A stretch of 64,000 nt of DNA, taken from assembly GCF_000829055.1 (NCBI RefSeq), contig NZ_AP012544.1, positions 930,001-994,000 of the forward strand, given 5' to 3'. The notes beneath the pieces are model-generated. The model saw only the letters and a list, made by a program, of their open reading frames with translations. It was not told the origin of the DNA and did not search any database. Made by a program: the position numbers and the translations under genes. How positions within the stretch are numbered: position 1 is the first letter of the stretch; every line of letters starts with the position of its first letter. Below, in pieces: positions 1 through 8,214 of this stretch. Source of the DNA: Lacticaseibacillus casei DSM 20011 = JCM 1134 = ATCC 393. Its GTDB lineage: Bacteria > Bacillota > Bacilli > Lactobacillales > Lactobacillaceae.

Positions 1-276
1 CATCAAGATCAATACTTGATTCACGCTTTACGAGCAGAACAGGATCTACAAGCGGACATACGCTCTCATAAAATGAAAGACGTAAAAGTGAAAGAAAGCA
101 GCGTGTTACTCCAAGGACAAAGTGGTGCCGAAACCAAGACATATACCTTCGAATTTTATGCTAAACGTGGAAACGAAGGCATGATTCGTACTAGATCCAA
201 TTTTGATGGTCACGTGCCCTTATTTATGCAGATTAAATCCGCAAAGTTTCAAGCGCGCGTTTTAAAATCAAGTTAG
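1..276 (+). pseudogene. comGF: comGF, cut at its 3' end by an IS30-type insertion
   Basis: The reading frame is open from base 1, so the gene begins upstream of the window. ComGF is a minor pseudopilin-like protein of the competence pilus used for DNA uptake. After Phe-Gln at 247-252 the frame enters the insertion sequence and stops after seven foreign codons. If the element and one 13-bp target copy are removed, the frame continues for 26 codons (1528-1605) and stops at 1606-1608, overlapping the comGG start as ATGA. The restored tail (QGFIYSLRLKS then FEGGVF) resembles the usual ComGF C-terminal strands. The family call rests on position before comGG and on this tail, since the N-terminus is not visible. 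The truncation should harm or abolish function (inference). Confidence 0.72.
241..253. repeat. Left 13-bp target duplication of IS30 copy 1
   Basis: GCAAAGTTTCAAG occurs here and again at 1516-1528, directly abutting both ends of the insertion sequence. It marks the insertion point within comGF. Confidence 0.9.
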
Positions 277-1515
277 CCACTTTTATTACAAATTTGGGAC
301 AATAAAAAACATCAAGAACAGATATCCTGTATCATTGAAGTTCCAACACAAACAATGAAAGAGGTATTGTCCTGATGCATGAACAGGATATCACACGTCG
401 TCAACCAGGTCATCATTTGTCTCAAATGGAACGCGGTAGAATTGCAGAACTTTACGCCACCGGCACCTCCAAACGCGAAATTGCTGCCAAAATTGGCGTC
501 TGCCATCAAACCATCAATAATGAGATTGACCGAGGGACTGTCAAGCAGGCTAAGCGCATTAATGGCAAACTAATCTATCATACGGAATATAGTCCTGAAG
601 CTGCTCAGACGCGCTATGAGACCGCACGTCTGAATTGTCATAGGCCGGATAAATTCGCCGCTACAAGCCACTTCCTGGCCTGGTACGTTAATCAGGCCAA
701 GACTGAACACTGGTCGCCTGATGCAGCCGTTGGCGCCGCACGGCGAGCCAAGCTATTCACCCCTGAGGAGATGGTGTGCACAACCACTTTATATCGCTAC
801 ATCGATGATCAACGCTTAGAAATTCGGAACATCGATCTCGTGGAGAAGGCAAATCGGCGGACCAAGCAACACAAGAGCACTAAGCATAAGCGCCTAGCCG
901 GCCGCAGTATTGAGGAGCGTCCTAAGGCTGTCGAACGCCGCAAGCAGTTCGGACATTGGGAGATGGATACCGTTGTCGGGAAACGCAATGGCCGTGAGAG
1001 CGTCATCCTTAGCCTGATTGAGCGGAAGACTCGTTGCCAACTTCTCCGACTGATCGACGGCCGAGACTCGGACTCTGTGGAGTTTGCGTTACGAGAAATC
1101 AAGCTTGAGTGGGGTGACTGTCTGCGCACGATTACCGCAGACAATGGCCCGGAGTTCTCGACTCTGGATAAGGCCTTTGAGGACACAGATACAGACATCT
1201 TCTACGCGCATTCATACACCTCATGCGATCGCGGCTCCAACGAGGCCCACAATCGCATGATTAGACGTGACTACCCAAAAGGCGAGTCGCTGGATGATGT
1301 TAGTCCCAGCCAGGTGCTGGCTACCCAAGACCGTCTTAACGGGCTTCCCCGGAGAAAGCTAGACTACCGTGGCCCCCAGGAGTGTTTTGAGACCGAAGTG
1401 CGCCGGACTCGGCGTTCAGCACAACACGTAAGCTAAACAATGAACAACTCATAAGATAACAGGCTGTTCTTGGGAGTGTCTCAAAACCCCGGCTAACTTG
1501 TTCTTGCAATTTGGG
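254..1515 (+). mobile_element. IS30-family insertion sequence, copy 1 (1262 bp)
   Basis: The element is bounded by 25-bp imperfect inverted repeats (254-278 and 1491-1515) with the shared core CAAGTTAGCC. It carries one transposase gene and sits between 13-bp direct repeats. The left leader (about 296-370) is almost identical to that of copy 2 at 9332-10592, whereas the transposases have diverged. The two are therefore related but distinct elements, not a recent local duplication. It interrupts comGF in the same orientation as the host gene. Ends were fixed by comparing both copies with their repaired target sites. Confidence 0.92.
375..1436 (+). CDS. IS30-family transposase
   Basis: This 353-residue protein catalyses cut-and-join of the surrounding element. 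The N-terminal helix-turn-helix of the IS30 type lies at about residues 15-60 (ERGRIAELYATGTSKREIAA, then QTINNEI). The DDE catalytic core follows, with the first Asp in HWEMDTVVG, the second in TADNGPEFS and the Glu in SNEAHNRMIRRDYPKG. Length is normal for the family and no internal stop is seen, so the enzyme is probably active. The start is the ATG at 375 behind AAAGAGG. It is about three quarters identical by eye to the transposase at 9454-10506. Confidence 0.95.
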   Translation: MHEQDITRRQPGHHLSQMERGRIAELYATGTSKREIAAKIGVCHQTINNEIDRGTVKQAKRINGKLIYHTEYSPEAAQTRYETARLNCHRPDKFAATSHFLAWYVNQAKTEHWSPDAAVGAARRAKLFTPEEMVCTTTLYRYIDDQRLEIRNIDLVEKANRRTKQHKSTKHKRLAGRSIEERPKAVERRKQFGHWEMDTVVGKRNGRESVILSLIERKTRCQLLRLIDGRDSDSVEFALREIKLEWGDCLRTITADNGPEFSTLDKAFEDTDTDIFYAHSYTSCDRGSNEAHNRMIRRDYPKGESLDDVSPSQVLATQDRLNGLPRRKLDYRGPQECFETEVRRTRRSAQHVS

Positions 1516-1608
1516 GCAAAGTTTCAAGCTGCTCCACAGGGCTTTATATATAGCTTACGATTAAAGTCAGCTCAACCATTTGAAGGTGGGGTGTTTTTGG
1601 AGCCATGA
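1516..1608 (+). pseudogene. comGF: Orphaned 3' end of comGF after the IS
   Basis: The right copy of the 13-bp duplication (1516-1528) is followed by the 26 codons that once ended comGF, with a TGA at 1606-1608. The ATG of comGG is at 1605, so the two genes were translationally coupled by an ATGA overlap before insertion. Nothing visible now translates this fragment, so coupled translation of comGG is probably lost as well. Confidence 0.8.
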
Positions 1609-1919
1609 AGCTACGTGGAAGCGTGTTTGTCAATATGTTGATCTTATTTACTGTTTTTCTAACTCTGACTGTTGGCCTGTTCGAACAATTCAAACTATGG
1701 CAACAGCGGTATCAAGTAATCGCAAAAGTCGAAAAAGCTCAATTTGAAGCGGCGTATTCTCGTTGGAGGCAACAAGGCAAAATCACGAGTCAGGCGACGG
1801 AAGAAGCACCAGCCACTCAAACTATGCCATCGAGTGACACCACCGAATCAAATTCATCAACAAACGAAACAGCACAACCTTCAGAAATCAAGGCTTCCAA
1901 AGCAGAGATGCTTGAATAA
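1605..1919 (+). CDS. comGG: ComGG-like competence pseudopilin
   Basis: This 104-residue protein has a short basic N-terminus, one hydrophobic segment (about residues 8-26) and a polar, Ser/Thr/Glu-rich tail. That is the architecture of ComGG, the last minor pseudopilin gene of comG operons. Sequence in this family is poorly conserved, so identity rests mainly on position between comGF and the YtxK-like methyltransferase. A GGTGGGGTG stretch lies upstream, but original expression probably relied on ATGA coupling to comGF. With that gene broken, reduced expression is likely (inference). Confidence 0.7.
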   Translation: MKLRGSVFVNMLILFTVFLTLTVGLFEQFKLWQQRYQVIAKVEKAQFEAAYSRWRQQGKITSQATEEAPATQTMPSSDTTESNSSTNETAQPSEIKASKAEMLE

Positions 1920-2024
1920 GTTTTTGCCAATCAGTACACTAAAAGACAAGGCGTCAACTAAGGGTCACGGGAAATTTCCTGTAGGGACACGCGTTGACTG
2001 ACAGAGTAACGAGGAGGCACTGGT

Positions 2025-3038
2025 TTGGCAAACGAACATCTTGAAAAGCTTTACCATGTTTTAGATGACAGCACGACGATCTTGAATCAACAGTTGAAGA
2101 CATCTTTTATTGCGGCGATTACTGAAGCCGGAGAGGATCTTGACTCAGGTGAGGTGATGCAGGAAGATGGTTTGCCCAACGATGAGGCAAAGAAAAAACT
2201 AACCGCGCTGTTTGATCAAATCAAGCTGGCTACCTATGAGCCGGAAGAAATTCGTCAGGCGTTACAGTTGGTTTTGGTGAAGGCCATCAAAGTCGATGGG
2301 ATTGAGCCGAACAAGCAAATAACGCCGGACGCGATGGCTAGTCTGGCAACGTTTATGGTCACCATCTTTGTTCAACAACATCCCGATCAACTGAGGGTTG
2401 CTGATTTGGCAGTAGGAACCGGAAATTTGTTGTTTGCGGTCATGAATCAGCTTCACAAGGCCTGGAATGTCGAAGTCAAAGGCTTTGGCGTTGATAATGA
2501 TGAGGCGTTGCTGGCAGTAGCAGGAATGAGTAGCAGTCTTCAACACTTAGACGTTGATTTATTTCATCAAGATGCTTTGGACAATCTTTTGTTTAAAGAT
2601 GCTGACGTGGTGGTTTCAGATTTGCCAGTGGGCTATTACCCGGTTGATGAACGCGCTAAAAAGTTTGCGACTGCCACAAAGAAAGGCCATTCTTATGCGC
2701 ATCACCTGTTAATTGAGCAAAGCATGAATGTCCTGAAGCCGGGCGGATTAGGCTTGTTTTATGTGCCTAGTCAGGTGTTTCGCTCTAAAGAGGCAGAGGG
2801 CTTAACCAAATGGCTGGCAAAGGCCATGTATTTTCAGGGCTTGTTAAACTTGCCGGACGACTTTTTTGCCGATAAGAATGCGGAAAAGAGCCTATTGATT
2901 TTGCAAAAGCCAAGTCCAGACGTCAAACGCGCTAAGCAGGTCTTACTTGGGCAGTTTCCGGACCTCAATGATCGTGACGCATTTGCGGCCTTTATTGGTA
3001 AGGTCAAGGATTGGGCGGCAGCCAATATTGTGTTGTAA
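2025..3038 (+). CDS. Class I SAM-dependent methyltransferase (YtxK-like)
   Basis: This 337-residue protein resembles N6-adenine DNA methyltransferase-type proteins of the YtxK family, which sit next to comG operons in many Firmicutes. The SAM-binding motif I reads VADLAVGTGNLLF (about residue 125). Motif IV reads VVVSDLPVGYYP, a D-L-P-V-G-Y-Y variant of the N/D-P-P-Y/F motif. The start is the TTG at 2025, with GAGGAGG seven bases upstream. The substrate is unknown and no restriction partner is nearby. In many lactobacilli ackA follows this gene; here a strong hairpin and an unrelated membrane gene follow. Confidence 0.82.
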   Translation: MANEHLEKLYHVLDDSTTILNQQLKTSFIAAITEAGEDLDSGEVMQEDGLPNDEAKKKLTALFDQIKLATYEPEEIRQALQLVLVKAIKVDGIEPNKQITPDAMASLATFMVTIFVQQHPDQLRVADLAVGTGNLLFAVMNQLHKAWNVEVKGFGVDNDEALLAVAGMSSSLQHLDVDLFHQDALDNLLFKDADVVVSDLPVGYYPVDERAKKFATATKKGHSYAHHLLIEQSMNVLKPGGLGLFYVPSQVFRSKEAEGLTKWLAKAMYFQGLLNLPDDFFADKNAEKSLLILQKPSPDVKRAKQVLLGQFPDLNDRDAFAAFIGKVKDWAAANIVL

Positions 3039-3122
3039 ATAACGTTGCATCAGAAGTGTTAGCGTAAGCGGCTTTTGCTTCAGTGGAGCACATCCACACA
3101 GAAACACCGTCATATTTCATTA

Positions 3123-3178
3123 AACCAAACAGGCACTGGAGACGTTTTGCTAAGTCTCCAGTGCCTGTTTGGTTTTCT
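3123..3178. terminator. Bidirectional-type terminator with a 21-bp perfect stem
   Basis: The arms 3123-3143 and 3154-3174 pair perfectly over 21 bp around a 10-base loop, followed by TTTTC. It ends the competence/methyltransferase transcript. The stem is unusually long and mismatch-free for a simple terminator. Confidence 0.88.
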
Positions 3179-3257
3179 TTGCTGCCCGCATAAACGCACT
3201 CCCTGCTTTTTAGCGCGCAATCGGTTAGAATAAGTTATCACCAACAGGAGGATGTTT

Positions 3258-3716
3258 ATGTCGTTATTAAGTATTGCGTATGTTTTAATTGCTATTGTTT
3301 CGGTCGGCGTCACCATTTTTGATATTGTACATGTGCGGATCCGCGCAACGCCAAAAGTCTGGCGCATCGTTTTTTATCTGGCGATTGCCGCTTTTAGCCT
3401 AGTCCTAACGCTGCAGCAAAGTCGCCATTTTGACGATTTGGTCAGTGGCGGCTTCATTGTGGTCATGTTTCTTTGCTTTGCAAGCTGGCAAAAAGGTTTG
3501 GCGGATCCTGCTATTATTGGCGGTTTGGGCAGTATTCGGATGTATCAAAATCTGAGTGGACTCGTTTTGCAGGCACAAGGCACCGGGACACTTTTATTAG
3601 CGCAGATGGGGCAGGTGACTGTCTTAAGATTGCACTTCCGCCAAGCGCCGCAAACCCTTCAAAGCTTCCTGGTAGATAAAATGGCGCCCGAGCAAATTAA
3701 GATTGTCGATCAGTGA
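3258..3716 (+). CDS. Small membrane protein of unknown function
   Basis: This protein of about 152 residues has three predicted membrane segments near residues 2-22, 36-54 and 63-80, then a soluble tail of about 70 residues rich in Gln and hydrophobics. I do not recognise the family. AGGAGG at 3246-3251 directly abuts an ATG at 3252, so the second in-frame ATG at 3258, six bases downstream, is the better start. It stands alone between the hairpin at 3123-3178 and the promoter of the permease gene. It is probably real, given the ribosome site and the hydropathy pattern. Confidence 0.75.
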   Translation: MSLLSIAYVLIAIVSVGVTIFDIVHVRIRATPKVWRIVFYLAIAAFSLVLTLQQSRHFDDLVSGGFIVVMFLCFASWQKGLADPAIIGGLGSIRMYQNLSGLVLQAQGTGTLLLAQMGQVTVLRLHFRQAPQTLQSFLVDKMAPEQIKIVDQ

Positions 3717-3721
3717 TTGGT

Positions 3722-4000
3722 TTGGGGTTTTCTGAAAATGGTGTATAATTTTTCTAATACGGACATTCGTTAAACGATGTGTACCATTCCTAATAATGAC
3801 ATGATATTGCTGTGATGAACTGGTTGAAAGTACCTGTCAGTATTTGTTGTCGTGCATGATGGCATAACAGTGGTTGTATTGTCATATTCGAATTTAACAT
3901 CCAAACTTTTAAATTTGTCGAATCGAAAACATTTGCCTAAGAAGTCGGTTTTTTTACTATCTTCTTAGCTGACCTGGGTCATTTATATTTAAGGAGGAAG
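3722..4000 (+). promoter_or_regulatory. Promoter and about 250-base leader of the amino-acid permease gene
   Basis: A TATAAT box lies at 3744-3749 with a weak -35 (TTGGGG at 3722). About 250 untranslated bases follow before the AAGGAGGAAG ribosome site. Just upstream of that site CTAAGAAG (3937-3944) can pair with CTTCTTAG (3961-3968), around a loop containing seven T. No known riboswitch class is recognised. The length and hairpin suggest leader-mediated control, but this is inference. Confidence 0.45.
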
Positions 4001-4003
4001 CGC

Positions 4004-5365
4004 ATGCAAGCCGAAAAAGATGATCAACCTGAACTGGCGCGGAATTTGAAAAGTCGCCATGTTCAACTGATTGCGATTGGAGGCACCATTGGAACTGGTT
4101 TGTTTCTGGGTTCCGGTCAGTCTATTCACTCGGCTGGTCCTTCGATTTTGTTTGCTTATTTAATAACTGGTGGCATCTGTTTCTTGTTGATGCGGGCATT
4201 GGGCGAGTTATTGATGTCTGATGTGGATTCGCACACATTTATTGACTTTATTACCAAGTATTTGGGTAAAGATGCCGGCTGGGTCACAGGCTGGACTTAC
4301 TGGATTTGCTGGGTTGCGCTGGCAATGGCCGAAGTGACTGCCATCGGCTTATACATTAAGTTTTGGTTGCCTGACGTTCCGCAGTGGTTGCCGGGCTTAA
4401 TTGCATTAGCTGTTTTGCTGTTACTTAATTTAGTTAGCGTCGGGCTTTTTGGCGAAGCGGAGTTCTGGTTTGCGCTGATCAAAATTGTCGCAATTATTGG
4501 TCTTATTGTCCTGGGCATTTTCATGATGATTGTTCGTTTCAAAACGCCGCTCGGCCATGCGAGTCTGGCTAATCTTGTCAATGATGGGGGCCTTTTTCCC
4601 AAAGGATTTGGCGGCTTTTTAATGTCACTGCAAATGGTTGTGTTTAGTTTTGTCGGAATCGAAATGGTCGGGTTAACGGCAAGTGAGACAAAGGATCCGC
4701 ATAAAGTGATTCCCGAGGCCATTAACGAAATTCCGATGCGGATTCTGTTATTTTACGTAGGCGCGTTATTTGTCATCATGTGTATTTATCCGTGGCGGCA
4801 TGTTTCGCCGGTTAACAGTCCCTTTGTTGAGGTTTTCAATAATGTGGGTATTCCATTTGCCGCGGACATCATCAATTTTGTCGTGTTAACTGCCGCAGCT
4901 TCGGCATGTAATTCGTCTATTTTCAGTACTGGTCGGCTACTTTTCTCATTGACGGTCACTGGTAAAAGTCAATCAGCGCAGTGGGCGGCCAAATTGTCAC
5001 GGCGACAGGTGCCGGCTCGCGCGATTTTGATCTCGACGGCCGTGATTGCCGTGGCGGTTGTTTTGAATCTTTTCCTTCCAGGCGCGGTTTTCACGTTGGT
5101 TTCAAGTATGGCCACGATCAGCTTTCTGTTTGTCTGGGCCATGATCATGTTGGCGCACTTGCGATATAAAAAGTTATATCCACATAAAGAAGGCTTTCGG
5201 ATGCCGTTCTATCCAGTTTCGGATTACCTTGTTTTAGGGTTTCTCCTCCTGACCGCTATTATCATGCTGTTCGATCGGGCAATGCTTTCGGCACTGATTT
5301 TTGCGGTTGTTTGGATTGCAACACTCTTTATATTACGGCGGTTACGACGAGCTGCAAAAGCGTAA
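4004..5365 (+). CDS. APC-family amino-acid permease
   Basis: This 453-residue polytopic membrane protein has about twelve hydrophobic segments. The family signature at its start (IAIGGTIGTGLFLGSG, residues about 25-40) is the substrate- and ion-binding broken helix 1 of the AAT/APC transporters. Further typical elements are SFVGIEMVGLTASE in helix 6 and IPMRILLFYVG. It probably imports an amino acid by proton symport; the substrate cannot be read from sequence. It has its own promoter and leader and no co-transcribed partner. The start is the ATG at 4004 after AAGGAGG. Confidence 0.92.
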   Translation: MQAEKDDQPELARNLKSRHVQLIAIGGTIGTGLFLGSGQSIHSAGPSILFAYLITGGICFLLMRALGELLMSDVDSHTFIDFITKYLGKDAGWVTGWTYWICWVALAMAEVTAIGLYIKFWLPDVPQWLPGLIALAVLLLLNLVSVGLFGEAEFWFALIKIVAIIGLIVLGIFMMIVRFKTPLGHASLANLVNDGGLFPKGFGGFLMSLQMVVFSFVGIEMVGLTASETKDPHKVIPEAINEIPMRILLFYVGALFVIMCIYPWRHVSPVNSPFVEVFNNVGIPFAADIINFVVLTAAASACNSSIFSTGRLLFSLTVTGKSQSAQWAAKLSRRQVPARAILISTAVIAVAVVLNLFLPGAVFTLVSSMATISFLFVWAMIMLAHLRYKKLYPHKEGFRMPFYPVSDYLVLGFLLLTAIIMLFDRAMLSALIFAVVWIATLFILRRLRRAAKA

Positions 5366-5395
5366 AAAATCGGGTTGTTGAACATTGACAGTAAT

Positions 5396-5474
5396 TTGAG
5401 TGATCACTTAGTTTCTATTTGAAGATTGCCAACTAAAGCCTTTTTACTGATGTGTATAGGTTGAGTGATCACTT
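5396..5474. promoter_or_regulatory. Pair of identical palindromic operator-like sites
   Basis: The 14-mer TTGAGTGATCACTT occurs at 5396-5409 and again at 5461-5474, 65 bases apart (about six helical turns). Each contains the perfect palindrome AGTGATCACT. They lie between the permease and the acyltransferase/GT8 operon. Identical spaced palindromes suggest a dimeric repressor or activator binding twice, possibly with looping. The regulator is unknown. The remaining bases 5475-5640 show no further gene. Confidence 0.5.
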
Positions 5475-5656
5475 GCCATTTTTAGATTTAGGGTTGACTA
5501 ACTTTGCTGACGCGTTATGCTGTTAGTGGGTCGCAAATTGTTTTGATGGCGTTATTTTTGTTATTAATGGTGATGGTACCGTTCTTGGCTTGAGAGCGGA
5601 GTGGTTTACGTTCGGGCGCCATAACACGTTCACTCACGGGGAGAGAGGAGATCTTG

Positions 5657-6421
5657 ATGGCTAAAGTTTTGACTTATCGGCGGTTGACCGATGACGTTGT
5701 TGCAGCGCCTAATCAAAATTCCGCCATTCCTGCTGATTATCGGTGGCAGCCTACGCGTGGGTTTCGACTGAAAGCGGATCTTGTTTATGGCGGATCATGG
5801 CTGTTTGCCCAAGGTTACTGTCGCATAAAGCTGCATGTCCGCAATCGGCAGGTTTTTCGTCAGGCAGCCTATTGCGGTTATTTTGTTTATGGTAATCATA
5901 CCCAGCCGTTTGGGGATGTTTTCACGCCGATGCGGGTGAATCAATCACGCCGAGTATTTACATTGGCATCTGCTGCGAACTTGAGCGTCCCGGTTCTTGG
6001 CCGTCTGGTACCTTATGGCGGAGGTGTCCTGGTTCCACGGCGCTTACATCAGTTGCGTGATTTCAATACTGAAATTCGCCAGCTTATTCAGGCTAAGCAT
6101 GTTGTCATGATTTATCCTGAAGCCCATGTCTGGCCGTATTATACCGGTATCCGCCCATTTGAGGCCGGTGCGTTTCATTATCCTGTTGAACTCGATGCGC
6201 CGGTTTTTGTGACCACTATGACGTATCAAAAACGCCATTGGCGGCGTAAACCGCGGCGGATTTTGTATGTCGACGGTCCATTTTGGCCTGATCGTCAACT
6301 CCCAATCAAGTTGCGGCAACAAAAGCTAGCCGAGCAGGTAAAAAAAGTCATGACGAACCGTGCCACTTTAAGCAATACCGAGTATATTCGATACCAACAG
6401 GAAGGGAGGGCGCGGCCGTGA
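5657..6421 (+). CDS. PlsC-like acyltransferase, first of pair
   Basis: This protein of about 254 residues is related to 1-acylglycerol-phosphate acyltransferases. Recognisable blocks are YGNHTQPFGD (the acyl-transfer His block, here H-x5-D rather than the canonical H-x4-D) and MIYPEAHVWPYYTGIRPFEA, a block common in this Firmicutes subfamily. Substrate is unknown. The start is the ATG at 5657 after GAGAGAGGAG; a TTG three bases upstream is less likely. Its stop overlaps the GTG of the next gene (GTGA), so all four genes 5657-9083 form one coupled operon. The partners suggest acylation of a glycolipid or cell-envelope glycan (inference). Confidence 0.8.
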   Translation: MAKVLTYRRLTDDVVAAPNQNSAIPADYRWQPTRGFRLKADLVYGGSWLFAQGYCRIKLHVRNRQVFRQAAYCGYFVYGNHTQPFGDVFTPMRVNQSRRVFTLASAANLSVPVLGRLVPYGGGVLVPRRLHQLRDFNTEIRQLIQAKHVVMIYPEAHVWPYYTGIRPFEAGAFHYPVELDAPVFVTTMTYQKRHWRRKPRRILYVDGPFWPDRQLPIKLRQQKLAEQVKKVMTNRATLSNTEYIRYQQEGRARP

Positions 6422-7257
6422 CCAGCAATATTTTGTTTTGCGGTGACGCGAGCATGACAGACGGCGTTTTGATTGCCACATTGTCGCTAATGAGGCAGAC
6501 GCGCCACCCGTTACATATTTTTATTTTGACGGCGACGTTAACTGTCAAGGGCCATCATTACCAACCGTTCGCTGCTGAGACAGCTGAGCGGATGGCTAAG
6601 CTGATGCAGGCACAGAATCCGGAACATCAACTGACGCGGATTGACATCACGGAGCAGTTCTTGGCTAATCCACCGCTTGCTAACATGGGCACGATGTTCA
6701 CGCCTTACTGTATGCTTCGGCTGTATGCCGATTTAGTGCCGGAGTTGCCCGATCGCGTGTTGTACCTGGATACGGATGTGATTTGCCGTCGCCCGTTTGA
6801 TGCGTTTTACAATCAATCAATGACGGATGTTGATATTGCCGGTGTCTTAGATCATTATGGCAAATGGTGGTTTCATCATCGGCTTGCCTGGTTCGATTAT
6901 CTTAATTCCGGCGTGCTGTTGATGAATCTTGCCCATATTCGGGAAGATGGTTTGTTGGTTCGGTGTCGGCGGCTGGTTCGGCATCGCTGGCTGTTCATGC
7001 CGGATCAAAGTGCTTTGAACATAAAGGCTAAATTCAAACGAATCTTGCCGCAAAAATATAACGAACAACATCAGCTTAAACCGCATACCGTCTTTCAACA
7101 TTTCACGACTTTTTTTCGTTTCTGGCCATATTTTCGGATTGTCACCGTCAAGCCTTGGCAGATTCAGGCGGTGCATCAGCAGTTGGGATTGCATGAATAT
7201 GATGATTTGTTGAAAGATTACCGCCATCTAGCCCCTAAATTGAAAGAAGTGTCTTAA
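6418..7257 (+). CDS. Glycosyltransferase family 8 protein
   Basis: This 279-residue protein of the GT8 retaining glycosyltransferase type uses a nucleotide-sugar donor. The metal-binding DxD motif is in RVLYLDTDVICRR (about residue 118), and the LNSGVLLMNL block typical of GT8 lies near residue 160. Later residues carry many aromatics, and no membrane segment is seen. The start is a GTG that overlaps the upstream stop. The next gene is also GT8, so the pair may add two sugars in sequence. The donor and acceptor sugars cannot be deduced. Confidence 0.88.
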   Translation: MTSNILFCGDASMTDGVLIATLSLMRQTRHPLHIFILTATLTVKGHHYQPFAAETAERMAKLMQAQNPEHQLTRIDITEQFLANPPLANMGTMFTPYCMLRLYADLVPELPDRVLYLDTDVICRRPFDAFYNQSMTDVDIAGVLDHYGKWWFHHRLAWFDYLNSGVLLMNLAHIREDGLLVRCRRLVRHRWLFMPDQSALNIKAKFKRILPQKYNEQHQLKPHTVFQHFTTFFRFWPYFRIVTVKPWQIQAVHQQLGLHEYDDLLKDYRHLAPKLKEVS

Positions 7258-8214
7258 ATGACCAATACGACCACGGTTCCAATTTTCTTTTCGGTAGATG
7301 ATGGGTACGTCCCATGTCTCGCCGTTGCGCTGACCTCGATTCGGGCGAATAAAAATCCCCAAGTTGATTTTGAAATCAATATTCTTAACAGCGGCTTATT
7401 GGCGGATAACCAAAAGCGACTAGCACCATTGGCAGCACCACACTTTAAGATCCGATTCATTGCGATGGATGCGGTGACCAAACAAATTAGTGGCGACACA
7501 AATAAGTTACGCGGTGATTATGTCACATTGACAATTTATTTTCGGTTGTTCATTGCCGATATGTTTCCCCAATATGATAAAGCTATTTATATCGATGCAG
7601 ATACGGTGGCGGATGGGGATCTAACCACTTTATTTGCAACGGATATGGGCGATCATTTATTTGCCGGGGTGGCTGATCCGGTGATGATGACTTATCCGGA
7701 GACGATCGAATACATCCAGCGTGATTTTGGCGTTCAACCAGGCGAATATATTAATTCTGGTGTGTTATTGATGAATCTGGCTCAGTTGCGGAAGGAACAC
7801 TTTTCAAGTCGGTTCCTGCATTTGTTGAAAACGTACCATTTCACAATGATTGCGGCTGATCAGGATTACATTAATGTCATTGCACAGCATCGAATCAAGT
7901 ACTTACCGAAAATCTGGAACATGCAAACCGGCGTGCCGACCGCTGCAGAACCCGGTGGCAAGCTGATTCACTATAATCTTTTTGGTAAGCCGTGGCACTA
8001 TCAAAATGCCAAGCTAGGCGACCGATTCTGGCATTACGCGCCGGCTTCGGGGTTTGAAAACGATTTGAAGCAACAGTTAGCAGCGTTTACGCCAGCTGAC
8101 CAACAAGCTGATCGCGACAGTATGGCCGGCATGTTGAAGACCGCAGTCCAAGCATGTCATACAAGTAACACCATCTTGAATGCCGTCAAACATGGTGAAC
8201 AGGTTGCGCTATGA
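7258..8214 (+). CDS. Glycosyltransferase family 8 protein, second copy
   Basis: This 318-residue GT8 enzyme has the DxD metal site in YIDADTVADGD (about residue 105), the INSGVLLMNL block near residue 162 and the C-terminal HYNLFGKPWHY block that closes over the donor phosphate (H-x-x-x-G-K-P-W form). It is more canonical than the preceding GT8, which lacks a clear KPW block. It starts directly after the upstream TAA, and its stop overlaps the next ATG by four bases. A role in building a surface glycoconjugate together with the flanking acyltransferases is inferred. Confidence 0.92.
   Translation: MTNTTTVPIFFSVDDGYVPCLAVALTSIRANKNPQVDFEINILNSGLLADNQKRLAPLAAPHFKIRFIAMDAVTKQISGDTNKLRGDYVTLTIYFRLFIADMFPQYDKAIYIDADTVADGDLTTLFATDMGDHLFAGVADPVMMTYPETIEYIQRDFGVQPGEYINSGVLLMNLAQLRKEHFSSRFLHLLKTYHFTMIAADQDYINVIAQHRIKYLPKIWNMQTGVPTAAEPGGKLIHYNLFGKPWHYQNAKLGDRFWHYAPASGFENDLKQQLAAFTPADQQADRDSMAGMLKTAVQACHTSNTILNAVKHGEQVAL

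Noticed and set aside
809..1198. 129-codon leftward frame inside the IS30 transposase gene
   Set aside because: It is a shadow frame of the transposase, with an Arg/Ser-rich composition.
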